From contig NZ_FZOD01000041.1 of assembly GCF_900188345.1 (NCBI RefSeq), forward strand, positions 1 through 64,000: DNA of 64,000 nt, given 5' to 3'. Below the pieces are notes generated by a model that saw only the letters and a program-made list of their open reading frames with translations, had not been told where the DNA came from and searched no databases. Positions 35,054 to 43,927 of this stretch are shown in pieces; the first letter of the stretch is position 1; every line of letters starts with the position of its first letter. This DNA comes from Streptosporangium subroseum. GTDB lineage: Bacteria > Actinomycetota > Actinomycetes > Streptosporangiales > Streptosporangiaceae. A program made the translations under genes and the position numbers.

Positions 35054-37000
35054 TCAACGCGTCCGGCGAGTCCGCAGGAAGTCGCTGACGACGTATTCGC
35101 CCAGGCGGTCGGCGCCGGTGGAGAAGACCCGGCCGCCGTTGCGACGGCCGACCTCGTTCACGAACTCCTTCAGGCGCTCGTCGTCGGCGAGCATGAACAC
35201 GTTGAGCGTCGCCCTGCGCCGGGTCATCTTGTCCACCTCGGAGAGTGTCAGCTCCAGCGTCTCCTGCGTGGGCGGCCACTCGAAGGCGGCCGAGCCGTTG
35301 CGCCGCAGATGGGCGGTGGGCTCACCGTCGGTGACCACGAGCACGACCGGCTCGAAGTCGGGATGGCGGTCCAGGTGGCGCCCGGCGATCAGCAGCGCAT
35401 GGTGCAGGTTCGTACCCTGGACCATGTCCCACTCCAGCCCGGCCAGCTCGTCGGGCTGCAGGATGCGGGCGTAGTTGGAGAAGCCGATGATCTGCACCGA
35501 GTCCTGGGGGAACTTCGAGGCGACCAGCGCCTGCAGGGCCATCGCGGTCTGCTTGGCCGCGGCCCAGGTGCCCCGCAGGGCCATCGAGTAGGACAGGTCC
35601 ACCAGCAGGCACACCGCGGCGGCCGTGCGGCTCTCGGTCTCGGCCACCTCGAAGTCGTCGACCGACAGGGTCACCGTTCCGGTGTTCCCGCCGCGCCGTA
35701 CGCCGTTGACCACCGTGCGGACCACGTCGATGGGTTGCTCGTCGCCGAACCGCCAGGGCCGGGAGGACCCGGTGAGCTCCCCCGCGGAGCCCGCGTCGAC
35801 CTGGTCGTGATCTCCGCGGCGGCCCGCGTCGAGGGAGGCGAAGACGCGGCGCAGCGCCGTCTCGCCGAGGCGGCGGACGGCCTTGGGGGTGAGCTCCAGC
35901 TTGCCGCGCTGGCGGCGGAGGTAGCCCTGCTGCTCCAGCTCACGCTCGATCTGCTTGAGCGCCTCCAGGTCGTCGACGGCCGAGCGGCCCAGGGCGCGCC
36001 GGATCGCGTCCTCGTCGATGTCGTCCATCCGGGCGCCGGGATAGTCCTGGCGGAGCGCGGCCTCCAGCTGGGTCAGGTCGGCGAGCTCGTCCAGGGCGGT
36101 CACCGCGTCGCCCATCCCCATCGGCTCCTCGCCGCCCATCCGCTCCGGGGTGTTCCAGGCGAGGTCGGGACGGCGGGAGTAGAGGGACTCGCCGAGGCGC
36201 TGCATCTGCTCGGCCAGCCCGGCATCCTGCAGGGTCTGGTTGATCAGCTCCTCAAGCTCCTCGCGCTGGGCGGGGGTCAGTGAGGCCAGCAGGCGCTGGG
36301 TGGCCGCGGCCCGGCGGGCGAGGGTGTCGACCAGCTCCTCCAGGTTCCGCGGCGACTCCGGGAACATGTCTCCATATTTCGACATGAACTGGTCGAAGTC
36401 ATTCTGGGTGTGCTCGCCACGCGCGTCCCGGTCGAGCATGTCGTTCAGCTCGGACATCATCTCCCTGACCCGCTCCATCGCGGCCGGGTCGGGATTGGCC
36501 AGAGACTGCTTCATGCCGCGGAACTGGCTGTCGAGCACCTCCCTGCGCAGCAGGTCGCGCAGCTCCTCGAAGGTCTGCCGGGCGGCGGCCGAGCGCCACT
36601 GGTAGTTGTTCAGCTCCTGGATCGCGCTCGCCGTGTCGTCGGGAAGACCGGCCAGCTCCGACTCGCGCAGCCGGGCGTCGTCGGAGGGGTCGGGGAACAG
36701 CTCCGCCCGCTCCTGGCCGATCGCCTTGTCCAGCAGGGCCCTGGCCCGTTCCAGGGTCCCGTCGAGGCGGCCACGCTCGCGCAGCTCGCGCCGGCGTCGC
36801 CGTACCTCGCGGAGCAGGTCGTCCAAGCCGCGCCGGTCCTGCGCGCCGGGCAGACCCTCCTTGAGCAGGTCACGCAGGGCGTGGCTGGGGTTGGAGCCCG
36901 ACAGGATGGAGTCGCCCATCTTGTCGAGCGCCGAACGCACGTCGTACGGCGGGGCGAGCGGGTCGGGCCCGTCCCGGTATTGGCCATAGCGATAGCTCAT
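35054..37000 (-). CDS. VWA-domain protein, partner of a MoxR-type ATPase
   Basis: 648 aa. The first two thirds are helical and charged (residues about 1-420; many Glu/Arg/Leu heptads). The von Willebrand A domain is C-terminal: MIDAS motif LLVDLSYSMALRG, then GTNLHHALL (conserved Thr) and LVVTDGEPTAH. It binds Mg2+ and should contact the AAA+ ATPase encoded 9 nt upstream, as in MoxR-VWA or magnesium-chelatase-like pairs. Such pairs act as chaperone or metal-insertion machines; the client is unknown. Confidence 0.88.
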   Translation of the reverse strand: MSYRYGQYRDGPDPLAPPYDVRSALDKMGDSILSGSNPSHALRDLLKEGLPGAQDRRGLDDLLREVRRRRRELRERGRLDGTLERARALLDKAIGQERAELFPDPSDDARLRESELAGLPDDTASAIQELNNYQWRSAAARQTFEELRDLLRREVLDSQFRGMKQSLANPDPAAMERVREMMSELNDMLDRDARGEHTQNDFDQFMSKYGDMFPESPRNLEELVDTLARRAAATQRLLASLTPAQREELEELINQTLQDAGLAEQMQRLGESLYSRRPDLAWNTPERMGGEEPMGMGDAVTALDELADLTQLEAALRQDYPGARMDDIDEDAIRRALGRSAVDDLEALKQIERELEQQGYLRRQRGKLELTPKAVRRLGETALRRVFASLDAGRRGDHDQVDAGSAGELTGSSRPWRFGDEQPIDVVRTVVNGVRRGGNTGTVTLSVDDFEVAETESRTAAAVCLLVDLSYSMALRGTWAAAKQTAMALQALVASKFPQDSVQIIGFSNYARILQPDELAGLEWDMVQGTNLHHALLIAGRHLDRHPDFEPVVLVVTDGEPTAHLRRNGSAAFEWPPTQETLELTLSEVDKMTRRRATLNVFMLADDERLKEFVNEVGRRNGGRVFSTGADRLGEYVVSDFLRTRRTR

Positions 37001-37009
37001 GCAGACACC

Positions 37010-38407
37010 TCAGGTGCGGTAGACCGCCGTGCCGTCCACCTCGTCCTTGGACAGCCGGCGCAGGAGGTAGAGCCCCTCCAGGGCGAACTCCAGAGCGGCG
37101 GCGGCGTGTCCCGGGGACTCGTCGCCGATGCCGAGCTGCGACATGATCTTGGCCAGGCCGGGCACCGGGCCGATCCTGCGAAGCAGCTCCGCGGCCGGGA
37201 TCATGGCGCCCGACTCGACCTGGACGCCCTCGGAGAACCTGTCCAGCAGCGCGGTCAGATCCGTGCCGCCGAGCGTGCCCCTGAACGTCTCGGCCACGGC
37301 CCTGCGGAGCAGGTGGGCGAGGACGTCGGTCTCCCGGCCCTCCTCGCTGACCTCGAACTCCACCTTGCCGCGCAGCGTGTGCACGATTCCCGGCAGGTCG
37401 GCCACCCTGGCCACCGCGTGTTCCTCGCCGGTCAGGGCCGCACGCCGTACGGCGGAGGCGGCCGCGGTCTCGGCGGCGGCGATGGAGAAGCGGGCCGACA
37501 CGCCGGACCGCGCGTCGACCGCGGTGGACTCGCGGACGAGCCGGGTGAAGCGGGCGATCACCTCGATCAGGTGGTCGGGGACGTCGGCTCCCACATCCTC
37601 GAGCGCGGCCTCCTGGCGGATGAGGACGAGCTCGCTCTCGATCGAGAGGGGGTAGTGGGTGCGGATCTCGGCGCCGAAGCGGTCCTTGAGCGGGGTGATG
37701 ATCCGGCCGCGGTTGGTGTAGTCCTCGGGGTTGGCGCTGGCGATCAGCAGGATGTCCAGCGGCAGGCGCAGGTTGTAGCCCCTGACCTGGATGTCGCGCT
37801 CCTCCAGCACGTTGAGCAGCGACACCTGGATCCGCTCGGCCAGGTCGGGCAGCTCGTTGACGGAGAACACGCCCCGGTTGCTTCTCGGAACCAGGCCGTA
37901 GTGGACGGTTTCCGGGTCGCCGAGCGTGCGTCCTTCGGCGATCTTGATCGGATCGATGTCGCCGATCAGGTCGCCGACGGAGGTGTCGGGCGTGGCGAGC
38001 TTCTCGCCGTACCGCTCGTCCCGGTGCTTCCAGGAGATCGGCAGCTCCTCGCCGGTCTCACCGGCCAGGCGGCGACAGCGGACGCACGAGGGTTCGTAGG
38101 GATGGTCGTTGATCTCACAGCCGGCGACGACCGGGGTCCACTCGTCCAGGAGGGTCGTGATGGTGCGGATGAGTCTGGTCTTGCCCTGGCCGCGCTCGCC
38201 GAGCAGGACCAGGTCATGCCCGGCGAGCAGTGCTCGCTCAAGGTAGGGCAGGACGGTGTCGTCGAAGCCTATGATGCCGGGGAACCGCGGCTCTCCGGCC
38301 CGCAGACGGGCCAGGAGGTTCTCGCGGATCTCGGCCTTTACCGTACGGTGAATATGGCCGCTCGCGCGGAGCTCGCGCAGAGTACGTGGCTCTGGGATTT
38401 GAGGCAC
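37010..38407 (-). CDS. MoxR/magnesium-chelatase-type AAA+ ATPase
   Basis: 465 aa. Walker A LVLLGERGQGKTRLIRT near residues 66-82, Walker B region GVFSVNELPDLAERIQ, and sensor-type ILLIASANPEDYTNRGR and LKDRFGAEIRTHYP. An insertion of about 50 residues with EPSCVRCRRLAG and HRDERYGEKLAT lies between Walker A and B; its CVRC pair could hold a metal. The start is GTG 38407. Operon with the VWA gene. Confidence 0.9.
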   Translation of the reverse strand: MPQIPEPRTLRELRASGHIHRTVKAEIRENLLARLRAGEPRFPGIIGFDDTVLPYLERALLAGHDLVLLGERGQGKTRLIRTITTLLDEWTPVVAGCEINDHPYEPSCVRCRRLAGETGEELPISWKHRDERYGEKLATPDTSVGDLIGDIDPIKIAEGRTLGDPETVHYGLVPRSNRGVFSVNELPDLAERIQVSLLNVLEERDIQVRGYNLRLPLDILLIASANPEDYTNRGRIITPLKDRFGAEIRTHYPLSIESELVLIRQEAALEDVGADVPDHLIEVIARFTRLVRESTAVDARSGVSARFSIAAAETAAASAVRRAALTGEEHAVARVADLPGIVHTLRGKVEFEVSEEGRETDVLAHLLRRAVAETFRGTLGGTDLTALLDRFSEGVQVESGAMIPAAELLRRIGPVPGLAKIMSQLGIGDESPGHAAAALEFALEGLYLLRRLSKDEVDGTAVYRT

Positions 38408-38682
38408 GGGATCGAGCCTACGTCCCCAACGCCCGATCCGGCACTCTCATCCCACTTTCGGATCTTGACTATTGGGTGACGGTCGGCGCGCGTGCTTGTC
38501 CCCGCAGTGGGGAGAATCGTTCCAAGGCAAGGCTTCGGGCAGGTCCCCGGATCCACATTTCGGGTAGGTCTCGGTAGGCGAGTTCCGGACGGAAAGTCAG
38601 GACAAACTTCAGGTAAGACTTCGTTCGGGGGCTTGGACAAGATCCCGGACGGAGCCTCGGTCGCACGGGAGGGGCGAGACGA
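38408..38682. other. Intergenic region between AAA ATPase and FIST genes
   Basis: 275 nt between divergent genes; no open frame of interest. Scattered partial repeats of CTTCGGG/AGGT type are seen but nothing that can be named. Confidence 0.35.
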
Positions 38683-39873
38683 ATGGCGTTGATGACGAGT
38701 CGTTTCGCCGATGGCCTGGCGGTGGGATCCGACCTGGTCGCCACGGCCGAGACCGCGGTGCGCCAAGCCCTGTCCGGCCTGTCCGGACCCGCCGACCTGC
38801 TCTGCTTCTTCATCTGCGGGGATGATCCCGACGACGTCTGCCGTGCGGGCCTGCGGGCGATGCGGATGGCGCCCAGAGCCACGGTCCTCGGCTGCAGCGC
38901 CACGGGAGTGATCGGTGACGGGCAGGGCGTCGAGTCCACCCCCTCCGTGAGCGCCTGGGCCGCCACCCTGGACGGTGCCCGGCTGACGACCTTCGCACTC
39001 GACACCCTCCGGGCCGATGATCGCTTCGTCGTGGTCGGCCTGCCCGAGCTCCACCCCGACGACCAGGCGGCCATCCTGCTCGCCGATCCCTACAGTTTTC
39101 CCACCGACGGCTTCGTCGAGCGCTCCGAGGAGGTGCTGGGAGACCTCCCCCTGATCGGAGGCCTGGCCAACGCGATCCAGGGCCGGGGCGCGGTCCGGCT
39201 GTTCGCCGACGGGGAGATCTACTCCGAGGGAGCCGTCGGGGTGCTGCTCAGCGGCCCCGTCAACGTCAGCACCGTGGTCAGCCAGGGCTGCCGCCCGATC
39301 GGCCCGACGATGGCCGTCACCGAGGTCGAGGACAACCTGCTCCTGGAGCTCGCGGGCCAGCCGGCCCTGGCGCGGCTTGAGGAGATCGTCAGCGCGCTGG
39401 ACGAGGACGACCGCGACCTGGTCGCCTCGGGGCTGCAGATCGGCATCGCCATGAACGAGTACGCCGAACGGCACGAGCGCGGAGACTTCCTGATCCGGGG
39501 CGTGATCGGGATCGATCCCGAGCGGGAGGCCGTGGCCATCGGCGATGTCGTCGAGGTGGGCCGGACCGTCCGCTTCCAGGTCCGCGACGCCGCCACCGCC
39601 GACGAGGACCTGTACGAGCTGCTCGACGCGCACCGCGAGGAGTTCGGCAGGGTGGACGGCGCGCTGCTGTTCTCCTGCAACGGCCGGGGCTCGGCCATGT
39701 TCGGCAGCGCCGACCACGACGCCGTCGCCGTCCGTGACACGCTCGGCCCCATCGGCGTGGCCGGGTTCTTCGCGGCCGGTGAGGTGGGGCCCGTGGGCGG
39801 CCACAACCACGTGCACGGCTTCACCGCCTCCGTGCTCGTCTTCTCCTCCGGCACGCCCGCCGACGGCCCCTGA
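38683..39873 (+). CDS. FIST-domain sensory protein
   Basis: 396 aa. FIST_N covers residues about 25-215 (LLCFFICGDDPDDV, ATVLGCSATGVIGDGQGVE, LPLIGGLANAIQG), FIST_C about 225-375 (LLLELAGQPALARLEEIV, FLIRGVIGIDPEREAVAIGDVV, GALLFSCNGRGSAMFG and HGFTASVLVF). FIST proteins bind small ligands, probably amino acids or derivatives, and feed signal systems. No output domain is attached. ATG 38683 has GAGGGGCGA upstream. Confidence 0.9.
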   Translation: MALMTSRFADGLAVGSDLVATAETAVRQALSGLSGPADLLCFFICGDDPDDVCRAGLRAMRMAPRATVLGCSATGVIGDGQGVESTPSVSAWAATLDGARLTTFALDTLRADDRFVVVGLPELHPDDQAAILLADPYSFPTDGFVERSEEVLGDLPLIGGLANAIQGRGAVRLFADGEIYSEGAVGVLLSGPVNVSTVVSQGCRPIGPTMAVTEVEDNLLLELAGQPALARLEEIVSALDEDDRDLVASGLQIGIAMNEYAERHERGDFLIRGVIGIDPEREAVAIGDVVEVGRTVRFQVRDAATADEDLYELLDAHREEFGRVDGALLFSCNGRGSAMFGSADHDAVAVRDTLGPIGVAGFFAAGEVGPVGGHNHVHGFTASVLVFSSGTPADGP

Positions 39874-40003
39874 TCCCGCTGAGGCGTGGCCGCGCCCGCT
39901 GTTTCGGCAAGTGCCCCGGCTGGACCGACGACCGTTTCGGCGTCTCCTGGCAGCCGAATCTCGCCTGATTCCCGCCGTTTCCCAGATGGTGAGAACCGGG
40001 CGG

Positions 40004-40207
40004 TTAGAACTGGTCGAACCGGCCGTTTTTAATGCCGTTGACGAAGGCGTTCCATTCGGTGGGGACGAAGAGCAGTTTGGGGCCGTCGGGGTCTTTGCCG
40101 TCGCGGACCGCGATCACGCCCGGAAGATTGACGGCGACCTCGACGCACTGTCCGCCATTCCCGCCGGAGCGAGAGGACTTTCGCCATACGGCGGCGCTCA
40201 GGTCCAT
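40004..40207 (-). CDS. DUF397 protein
   Basis: 67 aa of the typical form: AVWRKSSRSGGNGGQCVEVAV, then AVRDGKDPDGPKLLFVPTEWNAFVNGIKNGRF. DUF397 proteins are paired with Scr1-type HTH regulators in actinomycetes and can act as their antagonist or partner. ATG 40207 overlaps the end of the HTH gene by 10 nt, so synthesis is coupled. Confidence 0.93.
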   Translation of the reverse strand: MDLSAAVWRKSSRSGGNGGQCVEVAVNLPGVIAVRDGKDPDGPKLLFVPTEWNAFVNGIKNGRFDQF

Positions 40208-41025
40208 TCCTGTTTCGCTTCCTCGATCATTCGGAGTGATGCGTGTTCAGGATAGGCCCAGAGCCGGATCGCTTCATAGCGGTTGCAGACGGAGGTCACG
40301 AGGTCGCGGTCGGATGAGATCTGGCCTTCGGCCGAGGAGTCCGCGTGAATGGTGTCCGGTCTTCCGTCGGGAAGTTTGGCGATCATGAAGGCGCCCAGCA
40401 TTCCGGGCAGGCATTCCGGAGCGACGAGCTGGATGGAGACGGCGGGTCGTGAGGCGACCTCGAGGAGATAATCAAGCTGTTCTCGCATCACCGCGCCGCC
40501 CCCGACCGAACGGCGCAGCACGCACGCGTTGATGAGAGCCAGAAACGACGGCGGATCGTCCTTGTCGAGGATTCGTTGGCGCCGTATGCGGGCCTGAACG
40601 CGGTCCTCCACCTCTTCCGGGGTGATCCGAGGCTCCAGGCAGAAGACCTGCCGGGCGTAGGACTCGGTCTGGAACAGTCCTGGGATCAGGAGGGGATCCC
40701 AGGACCGGAGGACGAGGGCGGTGGGCTCGATCTCCTCGACCCAGCTCATGAACCACCCGGGCGCGCTCGGGCGGGACGTGATGCGCCGATGCAACCCGGA
40801 GAAGTGCCCGCTGTCGGTCAACCCGAAGATCTGGTCCAGTTTCTCCGCGTCGTACTTCGACGGAGTCCGTTTTGCGACCTCCAGGCGGCTCACCTGTGTC
40901 TGCGTGCACCCCAGGCGTGCGGCCACGGCGGACTGCGACAGCTGCGCGGCCTCGCGCAGGCGACGCATCTCGGCGCCGAAGCGCACGCGGGGAGACCCGG
41001 GGCCAGAGGGGGACTCAGTGCCCAT
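40198..41025 (-). CDS. Scr1-like helix-turn-helix regulator
   Basis: 275 aa. N-terminal XRE helix-turn-helix (FGAEMRRLREAAQLSQSAVAARLGCTQTQVSRLEVAKR, residues about 18-54), then the C-terminal Scr1/DUF5753 domain (WFMSWVEEIEPTALVLRSWDPLLIPGLFQTESYAR to EAIRLWAYPEHASLRMI). ATG 41025 is chosen for its GGAGG site. With DUF397 it forms the usual two-gene module that controls development-related genes in actinomycetes. Confidence 0.93.
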   Translation of the reverse strand: MGTESPSGPGSPRVRFGAEMRRLREAAQLSQSAVAARLGCTQTQVSRLEVAKRTPSKYDAEKLDQIFGLTDSGHFSGLHRRITSRPSAPGWFMSWVEEIEPTALVLRSWDPLLIPGLFQTESYARQVFCLEPRITPEEVEDRVQARIRRQRILDKDDPPSFLALINACVLRRSVGGGAVMREQLDYLLEVASRPAVSIQLVAPECLPGMLGAFMIAKLPDGRPDTIHADSSAEGQISSDRDLVTSVCNRYEAIRLWAYPEHASLRMIEEAKQEWT

Positions 41026-41782
41026 CGCAACCTCCACGAATTGGGGAAAAGGGGGCCTTCGACAGAGCGCTTATGCCGGACCCAGGTCGGGAAAAACCAG
41101 CGGCCGTCATTATCTGGACTTGTTTGAGCTGGAAATCCGGTTGCGGACTCTCCGAGCTTAGGGGCAATCCAGAAAAGAGTCCATAACTCTTAGTGAGGAT
41201 GGCGTTACCCGAGGTTTATCGCACATGTGCCGCGGTGAGGATCGCACGACCGGCATGGCGATTTTTCACGCCTCGGCCGTGCTCGCGGTAGGAGTCCGGA
41301 GGGGCTGGGCTACGGCAATGCGTAAGGGGCGGGAGTAGTTCATTCATACGGTATGGCCGACGTGAGATCTACGTGGCGGTCTTGAGCGCGACCGCCGGCC
41401 TTCCGTAGAGGATCCCGTCGTGCTGATTCGGCGGGTGGAGGGTCCGTTGAAAGTAAGAGACAGTCGTACGCCGTCGATTGGCTCTTCCTCTGGAGCCGGA
41501 GCCGGGGCCGGCGAGTGCGGACGCCCGAAGCCGATGCGTTTCGGCGTATCTGGGAGGCGGCGTAATGAAATGACGGACCTATTGAGCTACGTCGATTATA
41601 TGGATGTGGCCGTCCGTTCGACCGAGCCGTCGTTCGCGGGCTCGGGGAGGGTGTGCCGACGGAACGGGACACGCGAGAAAGGGAAATCATCACGGACCCG
41701 TCATGGTCGATGTGGTAGGCGACACTCCCAAAGAGACGAGTGATGAAATATCGACTTTTGTTAACGAGGGTGGCGGCTCCGG
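41026..41782. other. 757-bp gene-poor region
   Basis: Lower GC and frequent stops in most frames. The best small frame, ATG 41570 to 41743 (57 aa), has no recognisable domain and a tail of Arg-rich, non-coding-like composition. It probably holds the promoter of the HTH gene (41026-41200) and possibly decayed sequence; no repeat or RNA gene was found. Confidence 0.4.
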
Positions 41783-42958
41783 TCACCGCAGGGCGTCGAC
41801 GGGTTCCATGCCGGCGGCGCGGAGGGCCGGGTAGAGGCCCGCGAGAAGGCCTACCAGGGCACCGGCGACGGGAGCCGCCAGGGCCAGACGGGCGTCGAGG
41901 ACGGGAGTCCACTCCTTCGTGGCGGAGACGGCCACGACGGAGACCAGACCGAGGCCGGCGCCGATCACGCCGCCGGTCATACCGATCAACGTGGACTCCA
42001 GCAGGAACTGGGCGGCTATGTGACGGCGGGCGGCGCCCAGGGAGCGGCGCAGGCCGATCTCGGCGACGCGTTCCATCACGGTGACCAGGGTGACGTTGGC
42101 GATGCCCACCGCGCCGACCACCAGGGAGACCAGGCCGAGAATCAGGAACAGGCCGTTGACGTCGTCCTGGACGCCGTCGCGGGCGCGTTTGGGGCTGGGC
42201 GGGGCGATGACCTGGAGCTCGTCGGGATGGTTGGGACTCAGCGCGACCGGGGCCTGCCCGGCGATCAGCTCGGCGGCGCCCAGCGTGGTGTTGACCAGGA
42301 CACGGGTGACGTTCTTCAGGCCGAAGTCGGCGCCGATCGTGGACGGCACGATCACGGCGGTGGACAGGATCTGCTCGCGGCGCAGATCACCGAGAATGCC
42401 GATCACGGTGTAGGCGCGGTCGCCGATGAACACGGCGGGGGCGTTCGCGAGGCGGGTGACGCCGAGCATCCTGGCGGCCTGCTCGCCGAGGACCACCACG
42501 CGGTCGCGGCGCCCGACGTGACCTTCATCGAAGAAACGGCCCCCGGTCATCCGGCCGTGGACCGCCCGTGGGAGTTCGGGCCCGGTGGCCACCACGGCCA
42601 GGGTATGGCCGGTGACCCTGGTGGGGTCCACCAGGGTGTTGGAGGTGACCTGGAGGTTGGAGCTCCTGTCGGTCTGGGCGAGCGCGACGGCCGAGACGAC
42701 CCCGCGCAGCCGGGTGAGGGAGGCGTGGGCGTCCCAGGTGACCAGCGGGTCGGGCTTGTCGGGCACCTCGACGGTGATCGCGGTGGCGGTGAGCTCGTCG
42801 AACCGCCCGACGATCTGGTTTCCGGCGGTGGCGGCGACGCCCAGGGTGATGACCAGGGTGGTGATGCCGAGGACGGTGCCGAGCGTGGTCAGGGCGGAGC
42901 GGACGGGACGGGCGAGCATGCCCGCCAGGGCCTCGGACCAGAGGTCGCGGATATCCAC
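41783..42958 (-). CDS. MacB/FtsX-type ABC transporter permease
   Basis: 391 aa. Helix near residues 15-40 (SALTTLGTVLGITTLVITLGVA), a large extracytoplasmic MacB_PCD domain, then three helices near the C-terminus with LFLILGLVSLVVGAVGIANVTLVTVMERVAEIGLRRSLGA, the FtsX signature. GTG 42958 was chosen with AAGGGA 8 nt upstream. It pairs with the ATPase at 43119-43850 and the adaptor at 43928-45733 as a MacAB-like exporter. Confidence 0.9.
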   Translation of the reverse strand: MDIRDLWSEALAGMLARPVRSALTTLGTVLGITTLVITLGVAATAGNQIVGRFDELTATAITVEVPDKPDPLVTWDAHASLTRLRGVVSAVALAQTDRSSNLQVTSNTLVDPTRVTGHTLAVVATGPELPRAVHGRMTGGRFFDEGHVGRRDRVVVLGEQAARMLGVTRLANAPAVFIGDRAYTVIGILGDLRREQILSTAVIVPSTIGADFGLKNVTRVLVNTTLGAAELIAGQAPVALSPNHPDELQVIAPPSPKRARDGVQDDVNGLFLILGLVSLVVGAVGIANVTLVTVMERVAEIGLRRSLGAARRHIAAQFLLESTLIGMTGGVIGAGLGLVSVVAVSATKEWTPVLDARLALAAPVAGALVGLLAGLYPALRAAGMEPVDALR

Positions 42959-43118
42959 GGTCACATCCCTTCGGGAGAACGGGCAGGGCGGTTCGCCCGG
43001 CAAGTGAGAGAGCGAATGGGCGCATAACAGAGGGCATGGGGACGTACGGGACAGAAGTGGCACTGCGTGGGATGTGAGTGCGCAGGAGAGCGGCACCGCA
43101 TGTGACGTGGGGTGTGTG

Positions 43119-43850
43119 TCACCCCTCGGTGAGGATGCCGTCGCTGATGCGGACCCGCCGGTTCGCGCGGGCGCTCACCGCGTCCTCATGGGTGATGACC
43201 AGGAGCGTGAGGCCCTGATCGCGCAGGCCGTCGAACAGGTCGAGCACCGCTCCGGTGTTCCTGCTGTCGAGGTTGCCGGTGGGCTCGTCACACAGCAGCA
43301 GCGACGGCCCGCCCATCAACGCGCGGGCGATGGCGACCCGCTGGCGCTCGCCGCCGGACAGGCGGCCGGGCACGAAGTCGACCCGATGGCTCATGCCGAC
43401 CTTCTCCAGCATCTCCTCGGCCCGCCTGCGGCGACCCCGGCGACCGTACCCGCCGCCGGTCGCGCCTGGTGGTTCCTTCCTCGCTCTCTCACCCCCGGCT
43501 CCGCCGCTCCGGCCGTACATCTCGGCGAGCATGACGTTCTCCGCCACGGTCCGGTGGTCGAGCAGGTGGAAGGACTGGTAGACGAAACCGATCCGGTGCC
43601 CCCGCAGCCTGGTCCTGGCGCCGTCCTTCAGCGTGGTCGTCTCGATCCCGTCCAGCAGGTAGGAGCCCGCGGTGGGCCGGTCGAGCAGGCCTAACGTGTT
43701 GAGCAGGGTGGACTTCCCGGACCCCGAGGGGCCCACGATGGCCACATAGTCCCCCTGCTCAACACGTAGGCGGATCTTGGAGAGCGCGTGCACGGGCGGA
43801 TCCGCGGGGAACACCCGGCTGACGTCGTTCAGGTGGATGACGGGGTTCAC
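43119..43850 (-). CDS. MacB/LolD-type ABC transporter ATP-binding protein
   Basis: 243 aa. Walker A GPSGSGKST, Q-loop YQSFHLLDHRTVAENV, signature LSGGERQRVAIARAL, Walker B LLLCDEPTGNLD and H-loop VITHE. The helical domain between Q-loop and signature holds an extra Gly/Arg-rich stretch of about 28 residues (from GGAGGERARKEPP to RRGRRRR) that family members lack. It energises the neighbouring permease. Confidence 0.95.
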   Translation of the reverse strand: MNPVIHLNDVSRVFPADPPVHALSKIRLRVEQGDYVAIVGPSGSGKSTLLNTLGLLDRPTAGSYLLDGIETTTLKDGARTRLRGHRIGFVYQSFHLLDHRTVAENVMLAEMYGRSGGAGGERARKEPPGATGGGYGRRGRRRRAEEMLEKVGMSHRVDFVPGRLSGGERQRVAIARALMGGPSLLLCDEPTGNLDSRNTGAVLDLFDGLRDQGLTLLVITHEDAVSARANRRVRISDGILTEG

Positions 43851-43927
43851 AGTTCATTACCGTTCATAACCACTTACCGTTCCCGGTGCGCCGTGGATGG
43901 GTTTCGCCGCTTGGAGGAGCCGTTTCC

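Noticed and set aside
41570..41743. Possible 57-aa gene in the gene-poor region
   Set aside because: Ribosome site points to an ATG that stops after two codons, the composition is Arg-rich as in shadow frames, and no family was recognised.
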